From the NCBI GenBank assembly GCA_904846265.1, contig CAJHAA010000007.1, positions 62,001 through 126,000 on the forward strand: a stretch of 64,000 nt of DNA, read 5' to 3'. The notes beneath the pieces were generated by a model. It had not been told where the DNA came from and did not search any database. It saw only the letters and a list, made by a program, of their open reading frames with translations. Position numbers and translations under genes: made by a program. Each line of letters begins with the position of its first letter. Position 1 is the first letter of the stretch. The DNA comes from Psychrobacter immobilis. GTDB lineage: Bacteria; Pseudomonadota; Gammaproteobacteria; Pseudomonadales; Moraxellaceae. Below are positions 9,738 through 20,574 of the stretch, one piece after another.

Positions 9738-11084
9738 TTAAGGTTGAGTGGGCGATTGAATTAACGTCTGATCATGATATTGATGGGTCATCAAATGCGC
9801 TTGGATTTGCGAAATGAAGTCCATTACCACAACCACCATAATCAGTAAAGACGTACCACCGAGTTGAAACGGCACACCAAACGATGACTGGACGACCATT
9901 GGCATTAAACAAATAACCGTCATATACATCGCGCCAATAAAGGTCAGTCGGTTTAATACATGATCTAGGTAACGCTGAGTTTGTTGTCCGGGGCGAATAC
10001 CTGGGATATACGCACCACTACGTTTAAGGTTTTCAGCTACTTCACGTGGACTAAATACCAATGCCGTATAGAAGTAACAGAAGAAAATAATCATCGCGCC
10101 AAACAGAACCAAATATAGCGGCTGTCCTGGAGACAACACCAATGCCATATTCTGTAGTATCTTTTGTGTAAGGGTAGGATCAGTTGATTGACCGACCCAC
10201 TGCCCTAAACTTGCTGGAAACAACAACAACGAGCTGGCAAAAATGGCTGGGATAACCCCTGCCATATTAAGCTTCAGCGGCAAATGTGACTGCTGCTGAG
10301 CATATATTTTGCGACCTTGTTGCTGCTTCTGTGCATAGTTCACTGGAACACGGCGCTGAGCACGTTCAATATAAACGATACCAGCAGTAACCGCGATGCC
10401 TAGTAGCACAAAAATAAACAGTACAATCAAGTTCATTTGTCCTTGATTGACCTGTTCAATAGACTGCGAAATCATACCTGGAGTACCAGCCACAATACTC
10501 GCAAAAATGAGCATTGAAATACCATTACCTACGCCGCGCTCTGTAATCTGCTCACCAAGCCACATCAAGAACATAGCGCCCGCTACCAATGAGGTAACCG
10601 CTGGAATATAAAAGGTCAGACCAGAAGATAAAGTAAGATTTTGACTGATTAAGCCAGCACACATTCCTAATGACTGTACTAGGGCTAAAGCAAGTGTCCC
10701 TTGACGGGTATACTTGTTCAACTTACGTCGTCCCGCTTCACCTTCTTTTTTGAGGGCTTCAAGCGATGGCAATACTGCAGACATCATTTGTACAATAATC
10801 GATGCTGAAATATATGGCATAATGCCGAGCGCCATAATGGACATACGCTCTAGTGCACCACCTGAGAACATATTAAACATACTCAAAATGGTGTTTTCGT
10901 TGCGCGAAAACAGATCAGCCAAGTTGACCGGATTGATACCCGGTACTGGAATATGTGACCCTAAACGATAAACAACCAATGCGCCGATTAAGAATAATAA
11001 ACGCGTCCATAATTCATCATACTTGCGTATGAATGCAAATGGATTGAGCGGTATACCAGTCGATGACATTGATTGTTTTGACAC
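9738..11084 (-). CDS. secY: Protein translocase channel subunit SecY
   Basis: Central channel of the Sec translocon in the inner membrane. Ten hydrophobic helices are visible in 448 residues. Landmarks are the plug/helix-2 region ([11 protein letters not shown]), helix 3 ([16 protein letters not shown]), the [16 protein letters not shown] segment and the cytoplasmic loop with [17 protein letters not shown]. The start is taken at GTG 11082-11084 because GAGGAG lies seven bases upstream. An in-frame GTG eight codons earlier would overlap rplO and lacks a good ribosome-binding site. The gap to the rplO stop is only 4 nt, implying translational coupling. Confidence 0.96.
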   Translation of the reverse strand: MSKQSMSSTGIPLNPFAFIRKYDELWTRLLFLIGALVVYRLGSHIPVPGINPVNLADLFSRNENTILSMFNMFSGGALERMSIMALGIMPYISASIIVQMMSAVLPSLEALKKEGEAGRRKLNKYTRQGTLALALVQSLGMCAGLISQNLTLSSGLTFYIPAVTSLVAGAMFLMWLGEQITERGVGNGISMLIFASIVAGTPGMISQSIEQVNQGQMNLIVLFIFVLLGIAVTAGIVYIERAQRRVPVNYAQKQQQGRKIYAQQQSHLPLKLNMAGVIPAIFASSLLLFPASLGQWVGQSTDPTLTQKILQNMALVLSPGQPLYLVLFGAMIIFFCYFYTALVFSPREVAENLKRSGAYIPGIRPGQQTQRYLDHVLNRLTFIGAMYMTVICLMPMVVQSSFGVPFQLGGTSLLIMVVVVMDFISQIQAHLMTHQYHDQTLIQSPTQP

Positions 11085-11088
11085 GTTA

Positions 11089-11529
11089 CTACTCCTCGAT
11101 GCTACCACCAGCAGCTTCGATTGCTAGCTTAGCGCCTTTAGTCACTTTGATACCTTTAAAGGTATAAGCCTTAGTGACTTCGCCTGACAACATAATACGG
11201 GCACGCTTCATGTCGTGACGGATTAGGTTAGCAGCTTTAAGTGTTTCAAGGCTAACCACATCGCCATCAATTTTATTTAGTTCAGAAAGACGTACTTCAG
11301 CCGTCTTCATTGCCATTTTACTGGTAAAACCAAATTTCGGTAGACGACGATATAAAGGCATTTGACCACCTTCAAATCCTGAGCGTATGCTAGAACCTGA
11401 ACGAGATTTCTGACCTTTTACACCACGACCACCAGTCTTACCAAGACCTGAACCGATACCACGACCACGACGTTGGGCAGTTTTCTTTGCGCCAACACCT
11501 GGTGATAATTCATTTAATCTAAGACCCAT
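11089..11529 (-). CDS. rplO: 50S ribosomal protein L15
   Basis: Late-assembling large-subunit protein. It begins [20 protein letters not shown], followed by the Gly/Arg-rich region ([20 protein letters not shown]) that threads through 23S rRNA, then the globular C-terminal domain. The 146 residues are standard. Its ATG shares one base with the rpmD stop (TAATG), so the two genes are translationally coupled. Confidence 0.98.
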   Translation of the reverse strand: MGLRLNELSPGVGAKKTAQRRGRGIGSGLGKTGGRGVKGQKSRSGSSIRSGFEGGQMPLYRRLPKFGFTSKMAMKTAEVRLSELNKIDGDVVSLETLKAANLIRHDMKRARIMLSGEVTKAYTFKGIKVTKGAKLAIEAAGGSIEE

Positions 11530-11708
11530 TACGCTTCCTCCACTTTTACCATGTAGTTAACGCGATTGACCATACCACGTGTTGAAGGTGTATCTTCTAC
11601 TTCAACAGTATGATTAATACGGCGTAAACCCAATCCTTTCAAGCTCGCTTTGTGGCTCTTTAGGCGATGGGCACCCGATTTAAATTGAGTGACTTTCATT
11701 TTTTTCAT
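11529..11708 (-). CDS. rpmD: 50S ribosomal protein L30
   Basis: Small large-subunit protein of 59 residues. The fold signature is visible as [20 protein letters not shown] then [23 protein letters not shown] 11706-11708 is preferred over the ATG three codons later because AGGTGAG stands at proper spacing. The stop overlaps the rplO start by one base. Confidence 0.96.
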   Translation of the reverse strand: MKKMKVTQFKSGAHRLKSHKASLKGLGLRRINHTVEVEDTPSTRGMVNRVNYMVKVEEA

Positions 11709-11728
11709 CGTAACTCACCTAGTCTAAG

Positions 11729-12244
11729 TTAACCCAAGATTTCGTCTACAGATTTACCACGTTTTGCTGCCATCTTCTCTGGAGTTGACATATCACGTAA
11801 ACCGTTAAACGTTGCGCGAACAACGTTAGCAGTATTGGTAGAACCATAACATTTAGTCAAAACATCTTTGACACCAGCAACTTCTAATACAGCACGCATT
11901 GCGCCACCAGCGATTACGCCAGTACCTTCAGATGCAGGTTGCATATAAACTTTACTAGCACCATGACGTGCTTTGATCGGATGATACAAAGTTGCATCAT
12001 TAAGCTCAACAGTAATCATATTACGTTTGGCAGCTTCTAGTGCTTTTTGGATAGCAGCTGGCACTTCACGTGCTTTACCGCGACCAAAACCAACACGACC
12101 ATTGCCATCGCCCACTACAGTCAATGCAGTGAAAGAGAAAATACGACCACCTTTAACAACTTTTGCAACGCGATCAACGGTAACTAAGCGTTCTACTAGA
12201 CCGTCAGTCTGTTCATTTTTATCATTTTTATCATTTCTAGCCAT
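11729..12244 (-). CDS. rpsE: 30S ribosomal protein S5
   Basis: Small-subunit protein at the mRNA entry channel, important for decoding fidelity. The N-terminal S5 RNA-binding domain ([20 protein letters not shown] then [20 protein letters not shown]) and the C-terminal alpha/beta domain are intact in 171 residues. An Asn/Asp/Lys-rich N-terminal extension ([12 protein letters not shown]) precedes the core. It ends 20 bp before rpmD and starts 2 bp after the rplR stop. Confidence 0.98.
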   Translation of the reverse strand: MARNDKNDKNEQTDGLVERLVTVDRVAKVVKGGRIFSFTALTVVGDGNGRVGFGRGKAREVPAAIQKALEAAKRNMITVELNDATLYHPIKARHGASKVYMQPASEGTGVIAGGAMRAVLEVAGVKDVLTKCYGSTNTANVVRATFNGLRDMSTPEKMAAKRGKSVDEILG

Positions 12245-12246
12245 GA

Positions 12247-12597
12247 TTAAAACTCCAATCCGTTTTCGCGAGCTGCTTCAGCTAAAGCTTTAACTCGACC
12301 ATGATATTTAAAACCACTACGGTCAAAGGCAACTTTAGTGATACCAGCTGCTTTTGCGCGTTCTGCGATCATTTGGCCCACAGACGTTGCTGCATCAGCA
12401 TTGCCAGTCGCGCCTGAGCGCAAGCTGCCGTCTAAGGTAGATGCCTGAGCAATCACTTCACCACCGGTAGGAGAGATAATCTGGGCATAAATATGTTTTG
12501 GCGTGCGAGTAACCGTTAAGCGATGAACGCCTAAGAAACGGATATGCGCGCGGGTTTTCTTAGCTCGACGCAGACGAGCTGCTTTTTTATCAAACAT
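12247..12597 (-). CDS. rplR: 50S ribosomal protein L18
   Basis: 5S rRNA-binding protein of the central protuberance. Family features are the basic N-terminus [20 protein letters not shown], the [18 protein letters not shown] strand, and the C-terminal [20 protein letters not shown]. The 116 residues are normal. It sits 11 bp after rplF and 2 bp before rpsE. Confidence 0.98.
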   Translation of the reverse strand: MFDKKAARLRRAKKTRAHIRFLGVHRLTVTRTPKHIYAQIISPTGGEVIAQASTLDGSLRSGATGNADAATSVGQMIAERAKAAGITKVAFDRSGFKYHGRVKALAEAARENGLEF

Positions 12598-12608
12598 TTC
12601 AACTCACC

Positions 12609-13142
12609 TTATTTTTTCTTGGCTTCTTTGCGAATCACATGCTCGTCACTATAACGAATACCTTTACCTTTATAAGGCTCAGGTGGGCGGAAACCGCGGA
12701 TATTAGCCGCTGCTTGACCAAGCTGCTGTTTATTGTTTGATTTCAAAACAATTTCAGTTTGCGTTGGGGTTTCAGCTGACACACCTTCAGGCAACGTATA
12801 TTCTACTGGATGAGAGTAACCAACGTTCAAAGTTACCTTGTTACCAGCAACTTGTGCGCGATAACCAACACCAATTAACTGAAGACGCTTTTCAAAGCCT
12901 TCATTCACGCCTTTAACATAGTTGTTAACAAGAGCGCGCATGGTGCCAGTGTGCATCATGGCTTCTTTTGAATCGACTGTAGGTGAGAAAATGATCGCAT
13001 CATCTTCCTGTTTCAGCTCGACCAATTCATGCAGGCGTAAAGACAAAATGCCGTTCTTGCCTTTCACTTCGACCTGCCGATCGTTCAAAGTAACACTTAC
13101 GCCGTTTGGCAGTGTCACTGGGGCTTTAGCCACACGAGACAT
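12609..13142 (-). CDS. rplF: 50S ribosomal protein L6
   Basis: Large-subunit protein near the GTPase-associated region. Two tandem alpha/beta repeats are visible. The second contains [16 protein letters not shown] and ends with the conserved [19 protein letters not shown]. The 177 residues match E. coli. An unusually long 175-bp gap with a terminator-like hairpin separates it from rpsH upstream. Confidence 0.98.
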   Translation of the reverse strand: MSRVAKAPVTLPNGVSVTLNDRQVEVKGKNGILSLRLHELVELKQEDDAIIFSPTVDSKEAMMHTGTMRALVNNYVKGVNEGFEKRLQLIGVGYRAQVAGNKVTLNVGYSHPVEYTLPEGVSAETPTQTEIVLKSNNKQQLGQAAANIRGFRPPEPYKGKGIRYSDEHVIRKEAKKK

Positions 13143-13181
13143 AGGAATATTCCTTAAAAAATTAACTTCTTTATATTAGCG

Positions 13182-13214
13182 AAAAAACTAACAGGCTAAA
13201 AAGCGTGTTAGTTT
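13182..13214 (-). terminator. Terminator-like hairpin inside the spc operon (rpsH-rplF gap)
   Basis: On the minus strand the arms AAACTAACA (complement of 13206-13214) and TGTTAGTTT (13185-13193) form a 9-bp stem with a 12-nt loop. Six U follow (13182-13187). This is the form of an intrinsic terminator, yet rplF-rplR-rpsE-secY lie downstream. It is therefore probably leaky or an attenuator, or transcription restarts near here. The 175-bp gap is the largest between rplN and rpmJ. Confidence 0.6.
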
Positions 13215-13317
13215 AGCATAGTTGACTGCGTTAGACACCTATCAATTTGAAATAATTCATTATTACTCAATCAATAGAAGTCTAACAACCATCAAATAGA
13301 CTTTATCGTCGTGTAGC

Positions 13318-13716
13318 TTACGCTACAAATGCGACGATTTCACCACCGATACCAGCAGCGCGTGCAGCACGATCACTCATGATGCCTTGGCTAGTTGATA
13401 CGATAGCAACACCCATACCTTGCTTAACAGTAGGGATAGCGTCTTTACCGCGGAACTGGCGTAAACCAGGACGGCTAAAACGTTGAATCGTTTCGATGAC
13501 AGCGCGGCCTTCGAAGTATTTCAATTCGATAGATAGGGTTGCTTTATTGTTTGCTTCTTCAGTAACAACAGCGCTCGCCACATAACCTTCGCTAACTAGC
13601 AAATCAGCAATTGATTTACGTAATTTAGAGCTCGGCATTGCTACCGATACTTTGTTAGCCATTTGTGCGTTACGAATACGGGTTAGCATATCCCCAACGG
13701 TATCTTGCATACTCAT
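13318..13716 (-). CDS. rpsH: 30S ribosomal protein S8
   Basis: Primary 16S rRNA-binding protein and, in enterics, translational repressor of the spc operon acting at rplE mRNA. It begins [18 protein letters not shown] and ends with the conserved [18 protein letters not shown], then GGEIVAFVA. The length is 132 aa. It lies 11 bp after rpsN and is followed by the long gap before rplF. Confidence 0.98.
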   Translation of the reverse strand: MSMQDTVGDMLTRIRNAQMANKVSVAMPSSKLRKSIADLLVSEGYVASAVVTEEANNKATLSIELKYFEGRAVIETIQRFSRPGLRQFRGKDAIPTVKQGMGVAIVSTSQGIMSDRAARAAGIGGEIVAFVA

Positions 13717-13727
13717 ATAGTTACCCC

Positions 13728-14033
13728 TTACCAGCTTGCTTTACGAACACCAGGCACATCGCCTTGCATGACACGCTCACGCAGCATATTGCGTGATAAG
13801 CCAAACTTGCGGAAGTAACCGTGAGGACGACCGGTGATAGCACAACGATTGCGCAGACGTACTGGCGATGAATTGCGTGGAAGAGCTTGTAGCTCTAGCA
13901 TCGCTTCCATACGAGTTTCGTCACTTGCAGTGATATCACTGATAGTTTCTTTTAGCTTGATACGCTTATCAGCGTACTTAGCAACCATTTTTTCGCGCTT
14001 TAATTCGCGGTTAATCATGCTCTTCTTTGCCAT
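13728..14033 (-). CDS. rpsN: 30S ribosomal protein S14
   Basis: Head protein of the small subunit. It begins [20 protein letters not shown] and carries the conserved [20 protein letters not shown] and the C-terminal GVRKASW. At 101 residues with a single Cys it is the long, zinc-independent form. It lies 12 bp after rplE. Confidence 0.98.
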   Translation of the reverse strand: MAKKSMINRELKREKMVAKYADKRIKLKETISDITASDETRMEAMLELQALPRNSSPVRLRNRCAITGRPHGYFRKFGLSRNMLRERVMQGDVPGVRKASW

Positions 14034-14045
14034 AACGTCTTTACC

Positions 14046-14582
14046 TTATTTAAATGGGAAGCCGAATGCTTTAAGCAACGCGCGACCTTCTTCATCAGAT
14101 TGAGCTGACGTGGTGATTGTCACATCCATACCGCGGATACGATCAATCTTGTCAAAATCTACTTCTGGGAATACGATCTGTTCTTTGATACCCAATGAGT
14201 AGTTACCACGTCCGTCAAAGGCTTTAGGTGAAAAACCGCGGAAATCACGAATACGAGGAATTGCAATGGCAATGAGACGATCTAAAAATTCGTACATTTG
14301 CTCACCGCGTAGCGTTACTTTGCAGCCAATTGGCCATTCTTCACGAATTTTAAAGCCAGCAACTGATTTACGCGCTTTGGTGACGACAGGTTTTTGACCA
14401 GCGATAGCGGTCATGTCAGCTACTGCACCTTCAAGCAATTTCTTGTCTTGAGACGCGCCGCCTACACCCATGTTAAGTGTGATTTTAGTGATTTTAGGCA
14501 CTTGCATCACATTAGCCAAACCAAGCTCTTCTTTGATTTGCTGCTTTAATTCTTCGTTATATAAAGATTTTAATCTTGCCAT
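14046..14582 (-). CDS. rplE: 50S ribosomal protein L5
   Basis: 5S rRNA-binding protein of the central protuberance that bridges to S13. Signatures are [40 protein letters not shown] and [20 protein letters not shown] take ATG 14580-14582 (MARLKSLY, 178 aa), which matches homologues. A second ATG two codons upstream (14588) is also usable, and AAGGGTG precedes both. In enterics S8 binds near this start to repress the spc operon. Confidence 0.96.
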   Translation of the reverse strand: MARLKSLYNEELKQQIKEELGLANVMQVPKITKITLNMGVGGASQDKKLLEGAVADMTAIAGQKPVVTKARKSVAGFKIREEWPIGCKVTLRGEQMYEFLDRLIAIAIPRIRDFRGFSPKAFDGRGNYSLGIKEQIVFPEVDFDKIDRIRGMDVTITTSAQSDEEGRALLKAFGFPFK

Positions 14583-14603
14583 TACCATTACACCCTTAGT
14601 GTC

Positions 14604-14921
14604 TTACGCAGTCGCCACTACTTCACCGTTCGAACGATAGACGCGTTGTTTCTTACCGTCTTCGCCGAACTGATAAGTAATACGATCAGCTTTTTGGGTT
14701 TGCGCATTTAATATTGCGACATTTGAGATATGTAGAAAAGCTTCTTTCTTAAGAATGCCACCTTCAACGCCAGTTGCCTGATTTGGCTTCTGATGTTTAG
14801 TGACAATATTAATGCCTTCAACTTTAATACGATCATTTTTTACAGCTTGTACAGTACCTTGCTTGCCTTTGTCTTTCCCAGCAATCACGATAACTGTATC
14901 GCCTTTACGTAATTTTGACAT
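14604..14921 (-). CDS. rplX: 50S ribosomal protein L24
   Basis: Assembly-initiator protein of the large subunit. The KOW motif is clear (RKGDTVIVIAGKDKGKQGTV), followed by the VEGINIVTKHQKPN segment and ILKKEAFLHISNV. The 105 residues are standard. It starts 8 bp after rplN. Confidence 0.98.
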   Translation of the reverse strand: MSKLRKGDTVIVIAGKDKGKQGTVQAVKNDRIKVEGINIVTKHQKPNQATGVEGGILKKEAFLHISNVAILNAQTQKADRITYQFGEDGKKQRVYRSNGEVVATA

Positions 14922-14929
14922 GGATTACC

Positions 14930-15298
14930 TCACAATACTTCTGGTGCTAGTGATACAATTTTCATAAACTGATCACCACGTAGTTCACGAGTTACCGGTC
15001 CAAAAATACGAGTTGCAATCGGTGCTTTATTTTGGTTCAACAATACCGCAGCATTGTCGTCAAAACGCAGAACAGAACCATCAGGACGACGAACGCCTTT
15101 TTTGGTGCGTACAACTACAGCATTCATCACGTCGCCTTTTTTAACACGACCGCGAGGAATGGCTTCTTTAACCGTTACTTTAATAATGTCGCCAACTGAT
15201 GCATAACGACGATGAGAGCCACCCAGTACTTTAATGCACTGAACTCGTCTTGCACCGCTATTATCTGCAACTTCCAGCATCGATTCAACCTGAATCAT
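14930..15298 (-). CDS. rplN: 50S ribosomal protein L14
   Basis: Large-subunit protein that contacts the small subunit in bridge B8. It starts [20 protein letters not shown] and ends [12 protein letters not shown], 122 residues as in E. coli. The start at ATG 15296-15298 has GGAGT six bases upstream. A longer frame reading from 15367 is rejected because the family always begins MIQ. It is the first gene of the spc segment, with its own promoter 150 bp upstream. Confidence 0.98.
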   Translation of the reverse strand: MIQVESMLEVADNSGARRVQCIKVLGGSHRRYASVGDIIKVTVKEAIPRGRVKKGDVMNAVVVRTKKGVRRPDGSVLRFDDNAAVLLNQNKAPIATRIFGPVTRELRGDQFMKIVSLAPEVL

Positions 15299-15445
15299 AG
15301 CGTTACTCCACACGTATGAGCAATAAAAACCAGTTGCTGCCGCTAGCACAGTATGAGTAGTCGGCATTTTAATAATAATAACCGCTGCTACTCTTAATGT
15401 GAGTGATATACGCTCGGCGCAATCAGCATCCTTAAAAAGGCGGCT

Positions 15446-15474
15446 ATTTTAACAGCTTCTGGCTTTTAATGCAA
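15446..15474 (-). promoter_or_regulatory. Candidate spc-operon promoter between rpsQ and rplN
   Basis: On the minus strand TTGCAT (15469-15474) and TAAAAT (15446-15451) are 17 bp apart. The site begins right after the rpsQ stop and lies 150 bp ahead of rplN, the same place as the spc promoter of E. coli. The hexamers resemble those found before rpsJ and tRNA-Pro in this window. Confidence 0.65.
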
Positions 15475-15479
15475 TTTAC

Positions 15480-15752
15480 TTAGATTTTTTCTACTTTTTC
15501 AACCACTTCAACCAAAGTCCAAGACTTGGTTTTAGAGATTGGACGCGTTTCTTTGATGCGGACAAGGTCGCCTTGTTGGCAAACGTTATTCTCATCATGT
15601 GCTTTGATTTTTGTAGAACGACGAAGCTGCTTGCCATACAAAGGATGACGAACCAGACGCTCAATCAAAACTGTGATGGACTTGTCCATCTTGTCACTGA
15701 CAACTCGTCCTGTCAATACGCTAGCATTAGCTGTTTGATTGTTATCGCTCAT
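15480..15752 (-). CDS. rpsQ: 30S ribosomal protein S17
   Basis: Primary 16S rRNA-binding OB-fold protein. Visible are [39 protein letters not shown] and the conserved [20 protein letters not shown]. The 90 residues are typical. Its start overlaps the rpmC stop by four bases (ATGA). It is the last gene of the S10 segment, followed by a 181-bp gap with the spc promoter. Confidence 0.98.
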
Positions 15753-15946
15753 GAGTCGCCTCGTTGTTTCTCGTTAATCAAAGTCTGAAGCTGAGCAATC
15801 GCACGACGATTAACACGTACTTCATGGGTATTACCCAACTGACCAGTTGCTTTAGCCATACGAATACGGAAAGCATCAAGTTGCTTTTCATCAAGTAACT
15901 GAGTCAGTTCTTCTAATGATTTATCACGTAATTCACTGATCTTCAT
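15749..15946 (-). CDS. rpmC: 50S ribosomal protein L29
   Basis: Helical hairpin protein beside the exit tunnel, part of the docking site for trigger factor and SRP. The 65 residues show the family pattern [20 protein letters not shown], then [19 protein letters not shown]. It overlaps rplP by one base upstream (TAATG) and rpsQ by four bases downstream. Confidence 0.97.
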
Positions 15947-16359
15947 TACATTATCGTCCGCTTAACAATGGTAGTTTTAAAGGGCAGTTTTGCTGCAGCA
16001 AGCGTAAACGCTTCGCGAGCAAGTTCTTCTGAAACCCCTTCGAGTTCATATAGCACTTTACCAGGTTTGATTTCGCATACCCAATATTCTACAGGACCTT
16101 TACCTTTACCCATACGTACTTCTAGTGGTTTATTGGTAATTGGTTTGTCTGGGAATACACGAATCCAAATCTTACCACCACGCTTAATTTTACGAGTGAT
16201 GGTACGACGTGCTGCTTCAATTTGACGGGCAGTCATACGACCACGAGTCAACGATTTTAGACCAATTTGTCCGAATGCAACGGTGCTTCCACGATGAGCT
16301 AGCCCAGTGTTACGACCTTTGTGCATTTTACGAAACTTGGTACGTTTTGGCTGTAACAT
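15946..16359 (-). CDS. rplP: 50S ribosomal protein L16
   Basis: Large-subunit protein that organises the A-site and the peptidyl-transferase surroundings. It begins [20 protein letters not shown] and carries the conserved [20 protein letters not shown] and [19 protein letters not shown]. The 137 residues are standard. It is separated from rpsC by 3 bp. Confidence 0.98.
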
Positions 16360-16362
16360 AGT

Positions 16363-17091
16363 TTAACCTCTGTCTGTGTTTCGACGGTTTCCGTTTCCAC
16401 GACCACGGCGTTTTGGCGCACGAGTCTGCTCTTCTTTAACGGGATTGTATACACTGTTCATACCGTCAAGGATTTCGCCACGGAAGATCCAAACTTTTAC
16501 ACCGATGGTGCCGTAAGTAGTTTCCGCACGTACTGACGAATAGTCGATATCAGCGCGTAGTGTATGCAATGGCACACGACCTTCACGGTACCATTCAGTA
16601 CGAGCAATCTCAGCACCGCCAAGACGGCCAGACAGCTCAACTTTAATACCTTTAGCACCAGAACGCATGCTGTTCTGTACGGCGCGCTTCATAGCACGGC
16701 GGAACATAACACGACGCTCAAGCTGACTTGCGATACCTTCCGCTACTAAATGAGCATCAAGATCAGGCGAGGTGATTTCTTCAATGTTGACCTGAGCAGG
16801 TACGCCCATAATTTTGGTCAATTCTTTTTGAAGTCTTTCGATGTCTTCGCCTTTCTTACCGATAACGATACCAGGACGCGCAGTGGCGATGGTAATCTTA
16901 GCAGCACCTGTAGGACGCTCAATCATGATTTTGCTAATCATAGCACTATCAAGCTTTTTGCGCAGATATTCACGAACTTGAATGTCGTTGATTAGGTATT
17001 CTGAGTATTGTTTAGGGTTAGCATACCAGTTTGCGTTATGCTTCTTTACAACACCAAGACGAATTCCGATTGGATGTACTTTTTGACCCAT
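16363..17091 (-). CDS. rpsC: 30S ribosomal protein S3
   Basis: mRNA-entry-site protein of the small subunit with helicase activity on mRNA. The N-terminal [20 protein letters not shown], the KH domain with [15 protein letters not shown] (about residues 74-88) and the C-terminal domain with [17 protein letters not shown] are all present. A basic tail ([18 protein letters not shown]) closes the 242 residues. It lies 3 bp from rplV. Confidence 0.98.
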   Translation of the reverse strand: MGQKVHPIGIRLGVVKKHNANWYANPKQYSEYLINDIQVREYLRKKLDSAMISKIMIERPTGAAKITIATARPGIVIGKKGEDIERLQKELTKIMGVPAQVNIEEITSPDLDAHLVAEGIASQLERRVMFRRAMKRAVQNSMRSGAKGIKVELSGRLGGAEIARTEWYREGRVPLHTLRADIDYSSVRAETTYGTIGVKVWIFRGEILDGMNSVYNPVKEEQTRAPKRRGRGNGNRRNTDRG

Positions 17092-17094
17092 AAC

Positions 17095-17424
17095 TTATTC
17101 TCCTACCTTTATAGTGATGTGACAGGTACGCTTACTGATACGATCAGCGCGACCTTTAGCACGTGGTAGGATACGTTTTAGCGTAATGCCTTCATCAACG
17201 TAGATGGTTGATACTTTAAGGGTATCAATATCTAGACCGTTGTTGTGTTCGGCATTGGCGATGGCTGAGTTAAGACATTTCTTAACAAATACAGCGCCTT
17301 TTTTATTACTATACGTTAGGATATCCAAAGCACGCTCGATAGATTTGCCACGAACTTCATCGGCAACGAGTCTAACTTTTTGTGCCGATATGGCGGCACC
17401 GCGTAATTTTGCAGTTACTTCCAT
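17095..17424 (-). CDS. rplV: 50S ribosomal protein L22
   Basis: Large-subunit protein whose long hairpin lines the exit tunnel (macrolide resistance site in other bacteria). It begins [20 protein letters not shown] and ends with the tunnel hairpin [21 protein letters not shown] take ATG 17422-17424 (109 aa), as in homologues and with AAGGTG just upstream. A longer frame from 17496 overlaps rpsS and is not supported. Confidence 0.97.
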   Translation of the reverse strand: MEVTAKLRGAAISAQKVRLVADEVRGKSIERALDILTYSNKKGAVFVKKCLNSAIANAEHNNGLDIDTLKVSTIYVDEGITLKRILPRAKGRADRISKRTCHITIKVGE

Positions 17425-17434
17425 GGTAAGCACC

Positions 17435-17710
17435 TTATCTCTTAGCTTTTTTGTCAATGCCATGACCACGATACGTACGAGTCGGGGCAAATTCACCTAG
17501 TTTATGACCAACCATCTGTTCACTCACGATAACCGGTACATGAGTACGGCCATTGTGAACAGACAAGGTTAAGCCAACCATTTGTGGTAGGATCATCGAG
17601 CGGCGCGACCAAGTCTTAATTGGCTTGCGTGAGTTGGTGTCTAATGCATTCTCAACTTTGGCAAACAAATGCGCGTCTATGAATGGACCTTTTTTCAATG
17701 AACGAGGCAT
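17435..17710 (-). CDS. rpsS: 30S ribosomal protein S19
   Basis: Head protein that forms a complex with S13 and contacts A-site tRNA. The family sequence [20 protein letters not shown], then [20 protein letters not shown] and [20 protein letters not shown] are intact in 91 residues. It lies 10 bp ahead of rplV and 12 bp after rplB. Confidence 0.98.
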   Translation of the reverse strand: MPRSLKKGPFIDAHLFAKVENALDTNSRKPIKTWSRRSMILPQMVGLTLSVHNGRTHVPVIVSEQMVGHKLGEFAPTRTYRGHGIDKKAKR

Positions 17711-17722
17711 GAAATTCTTCCT

Positions 17723-18550
17723 TTATTTCTTCTTGGCGCGACGGCGGATGATCATATTGTCAGTACGCTTATTACTACGCGTTTTAAGTCCTTTAGACTT
17801 CTGACCCCAAGGGCTGGTTGGATGGCGACCTTTATTACGACCTTCACCACCACCATGTGGGTGATCAACCGGGTTCATAGCAACACCACGAACAGAAGGA
17901 CGAACACCACGCCAACGTGAAGCACCGGCTTTACCAAGTGATTTCAAGTTGTTTTCAGTGTTAGAAACTTCACCAATAACGGCACGGCAGTTCACGTGTA
18001 CACGGCGAGTTTCGCCAGAGCGCATACGTAGAATAGCATAAATACCTTCACGACCTAACAACTGAACGCTAGCACCCGCAGAACGAGCCATCTGTGCGCC
18101 TTTACCGATTTTAAGTTCGATATTATGGATCACAGTACCCAATGGGATGTTTTTCAGCGGTAAACAGTTACCTGGACGAATTGGTGATAGCTCACCTGAC
18201 ATTACTGTATCGCCAACTGCTTGTTTTTTAGCAGCAATGATATAGCGACGTTCGCCATCAGCGTACTTAAGTAAAGCAATGTGTGCAGTACGGTTAGGAT
18301 CGTATTCAATACGCTCTACCGTTGCTGGGATATTGTCTTTCGTACGTTTGAAATCGATAATACGATAATGCTGCTTATGACCACCGCCAATATGACGAGT
18401 CGTTATGCGACCATTATTGTTACGACCACCAGTTTTACTTTTTGATTCGAGAAGCGCTGCAAACGGACGACCTTTATAAAGGTGTGGATGCACCACTTTT
18501 TCAACAAAACGACGGCCTGGTGATGTTGGCTTTGCTTTTACGATAGGCAT
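17723..18550 (-). CDS. rplB: 50S ribosomal protein L2
   Basis: Large-subunit protein needed for subunit association and peptidyl-transferase activity. It carries the RNA-binding domain ([20 protein letters not shown]), the SH3-like domain and the conserved C-terminal [20 protein letters not shown], which includes the functionally important His. The length of 275 aa is standard. The short basic tail [18 protein letters not shown] ends the protein. Confidence 0.98.
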   Translation of the reverse strand: MPIVKAKPTSPGRRFVEKVVHPHLYKGRPFAALLESKSKTGGRNNNGRITTRHIGGGHKQHYRIIDFKRTKDNIPATVERIEYDPNRTAHIALLKYADGERRYIIAAKKQAVGDTVMSGELSPIRPGNCLPLKNIPLGTVIHNIELKIGKGAQMARSAGASVQLLGREGIYAILRMRSGETRRVHVNCRAVIGEVSNTENNLKSLGKAGASRWRGVRPSVRGVAMNPVDHPHGGGEGRNKGRHPTSPWGQKSKGLKTRSNKRTDNMIIRRRAKKK

Positions 18551-18561
18551 GAGTGTAATCC

Positions 18562-18912
18562 TTATTCGTTGTTCGCTGTTTCACTAGTAGAAGCAGTCGT
18601 ATTCGCGACCTCTTCACCAGCATCAGCCATTTGTACATCTTGACCAGCTTTTAAGGTAACGTAGGCTTTTTTGTAGTCATTACGACGGCCGATACTTTTA
18701 CCAAAACGCTTTGTCTTACCTTTAACATTCAAAGTGTTTACTTTTAAAACTTCAACACCTTCAAACATCATCTCAACCGCTTTTTTGACTTCAAGCTTAG
18801 TAGCGTTAGAGTCAATTTTAAATACCTGCACACCAAGTGAGTCGCCAAGCATTTGAGATTTCTCTGAGAATACAGGTCCTCTTAGGATCTGATAAAGTCT
18901 TGCGTTATTCAT
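18562..18912 (-). CDS. rplW: 50S ribosomal protein L23
   Basis: Exit-tunnel rim protein and docking site for trigger factor, SRP and the translocon. The core includes [20 protein letters not shown], then [20 protein letters not shown] and [21 protein letters not shown] Ser/Thr/Ala/Glu-rich C-terminal extension of about 20 residues makes it 116 aa, longer than the E. coli protein (100). Its start overlaps the rplD stop by four bases. Confidence 0.97.
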   Translation of the reverse strand: MNNARLYQILRGPVFSEKSQMLGDSLGVQVFKIDSNATKLEVKKAVEMMFEGVEVLKVNTLNVKGKTKRFGKSIGRRNDYKKAYVTLKAGQDVQMADAGEEVANTTASTSETANNE

Positions 18913-19511
18913 GCTAGTGCTTCCTCAAATTGTTTCGCAGCTTCGACTGTCATGATCACTTTATCAAAAGCGATCAAGCTCACTGGATCCACTTCACTTG
19001 TATCAAGTACATTGACATGTGGGATGTTGCGAGCAGCTAAGTATAAGTTTTCGTCAACTTCTTTAGTGACGATTAATGCACGTGATGCATTTAACTCACC
19101 TAACTTTGCAATCAACTCTTTAGTCTTAGGTCCAGAAACGCTTAGCTCTTCGACCAAAATCAAACGCTCTTGGCGAATCAATTCGGCTAAGATACACTGC
19201 ATAGCACCGCGATACATTTTACGGTTAACTTTCTGTGACCAATCTTGTGGTTTAGCCGCGAATGCACGACCGCCCCCACGCCAGATTGGGCTACGAATAG
19301 AACCTGCACGAGCGCGACCAGTACCTTTTTGGCGCCATGGCTTAATGCCACCACCAGAAACTTCGGCACGGGTTTTTTGAGCGCGTGTACCTTGACGAGC
19401 ACCAGCAAGATATGCGGTGACGACTTGATGCACTAGTGCTTCGTTGAATTCACGACCGAAAGCCGTATCAGAAAGCTCAACTGCCGCCCCTGTAACTGTT
19501 TTTAAATCCAC
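18909..19511 (-). CDS. rplD: 50S ribosomal protein L4
   Basis: Exit-tunnel protein which in enterics also represses its own S10 operon at the level of transcription and translation. The extended loop is visible as [20 protein letters not shown], then [20 protein letters not shown]. The 200 residues match E. coli (201). It starts 14 bp after rplC and overlaps rplW by four bases. Confidence 0.98.
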   Translation of the reverse strand: MDLKTVTGAAVELSDTAFGREFNEALVHQVVTAYLAGARQGTRAQKTRAEVSGGGIKPWRQKGTGRARAGSIRSPIWRGGGRAFAAKPQDWSQKVNRKMYRGAMQCILAELIRQERLILVEELSVSGPKTKELIAKLGELNASRALIVTKEVDENLYLAARNIPHVNVLDTSEVDPVSLIAFDKVIMTVEAAKQFEEALA

Positions 19512-19525
19512 GTTAATCCCCTTGC

Positions 19526-20164
19526 TTAGGCTTTGACTGACGGACGTACGATGACATCGCCACCGGTGGCACCTGGGATAGCACCCTTGATGACAAGTAA
19601 CCCTTTTTCAACATCAACCGATATCACTTCTAGGCCCTGAACGGTAACGCGTTTGTTACCCATCTGACCTGGCATTTTTTTGCCTTTGAAGACTTTACCT
19701 GGTGACTGGTTTTGACCAGTTGAACCAATGGCACGGTGAGATACTGAGTTACCATGAGTGGCATCTTGCATGCTGAAGTTGTGACGCTTCACGCCGCCTT
19801 GAAAGCCTTTACCTTTACTGTTACCTGTGACATCAACCATCTGACCTTGTTCGAACAAGTCAGCTAGGATCTCACCACCAATTTCACGACCTTCAAGATC
19901 GCTATCATTGGCACGAAATTCCCAAACACCACGACCAGCGGCAACGCCAGCTTTAGCGAAGTGACCTTTTTGAGCTGCTGCTACGCGGCTGTCACGACGG
20001 GTACCTGTGGTAACTTGGATGGCTTGATAGCCATCTACATCAGTATTTTTTACTTGAGTAATGCGATTAGCACTGATCTCAACCACTGTTACAGGGATAG
20101 ATGCGCCTGCTTCAGTGAAGACACGGGTCATGCCGCATTTTTTACCGACTAAACCGATCGCCAT
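19526..20164 (-). CDS. rplC: 50S ribosomal protein L3
   Basis: Early-assembly large-subunit protein reaching towards the peptidyl-transferase centre. It starts [20 protein letters not shown] and carries [20 protein letters not shown] and the tip sequence [20 protein letters not shown]. The Gln in that tip is the residue methylated by PrmB in E. coli. The 212 residues are normal. It lies 48 bp after rpsJ. Confidence 0.98.
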   Translation of the reverse strand: MAIGLVGKKCGMTRVFTEAGASIPVTVVEISANRITQVKNTDVDGYQAIQVTTGTRRDSRVAAAQKGHFAKAGVAAGRGVWEFRANDSDLEGREIGGEILADLFEQGQMVDVTGNSKGKGFQGGVKRHNFSMQDATHGNSVSHRAIGSTGQNQSPGKVFKGKKMPGQMGNKRVTVQGLEVISVDVEKGLLVIKGAIPGATGGDVIVRPSVKA

Positions 20165-20212
20165 TTTAGACCTCTTTATATCTTATATTAATGGGTTGGG
20201 TGTTTATGTGCA

Positions 20213-20524
20213 TTAACCCAAAGCAATTTGAACGTCAACACCCGCCGCCAAGTCAAGCTTCATTAGCGCATCCACAGTTTTGTCGGTAGGTTGAACGATG
20301 TCAACCATACGCTTATGAGTACGGATTTCGTACTGATCACGAGCGTCTTTGTTTACGTGTGGTGAAGTTAGAACGTTGAAGCGCTCAATGCGAGTCGGCA
20401 ACGGTACAGGACCACAAACTTGCGCACCGGTGCGCTTTGCAGTATCAACAATCTCTTGTGCAGATTGATCAATCAGACGATGATCAAAAGACTTAAGACG
20501 GATACGGATTCTCTGGTTAGCCAT
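20213..20524 (-). CDS. rpsJ: 30S ribosomal protein S10
   Basis: Head protein of the small subunit that also acts as the NusE transcription antitermination factor with NusB. The sequence [20 protein letters not shown] and the loop [20 protein letters not shown] are typical. The 103 residues match E. coli. A strong AGGAGC lies before the ATG. It is the first gene of the ribosomal run, with a promoter about 280 bp upstream and a structured leader. Confidence 0.98.
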   Translation of the reverse strand: MANQRIRIRLKSFDHRLIDQSAQEIVDTAKRTGAQVCGPVPLPTRIERFNVLTSPHVNKDARDQYEIRTHKRMVDIVQPTDKTVDALMKLDLAAGVDVQIALG

Positions 20525-20574
20525 GCCAGCAAGCTCCTAATATGTGCTTTTGTCATTTTTGCTTTGCAAAGATA

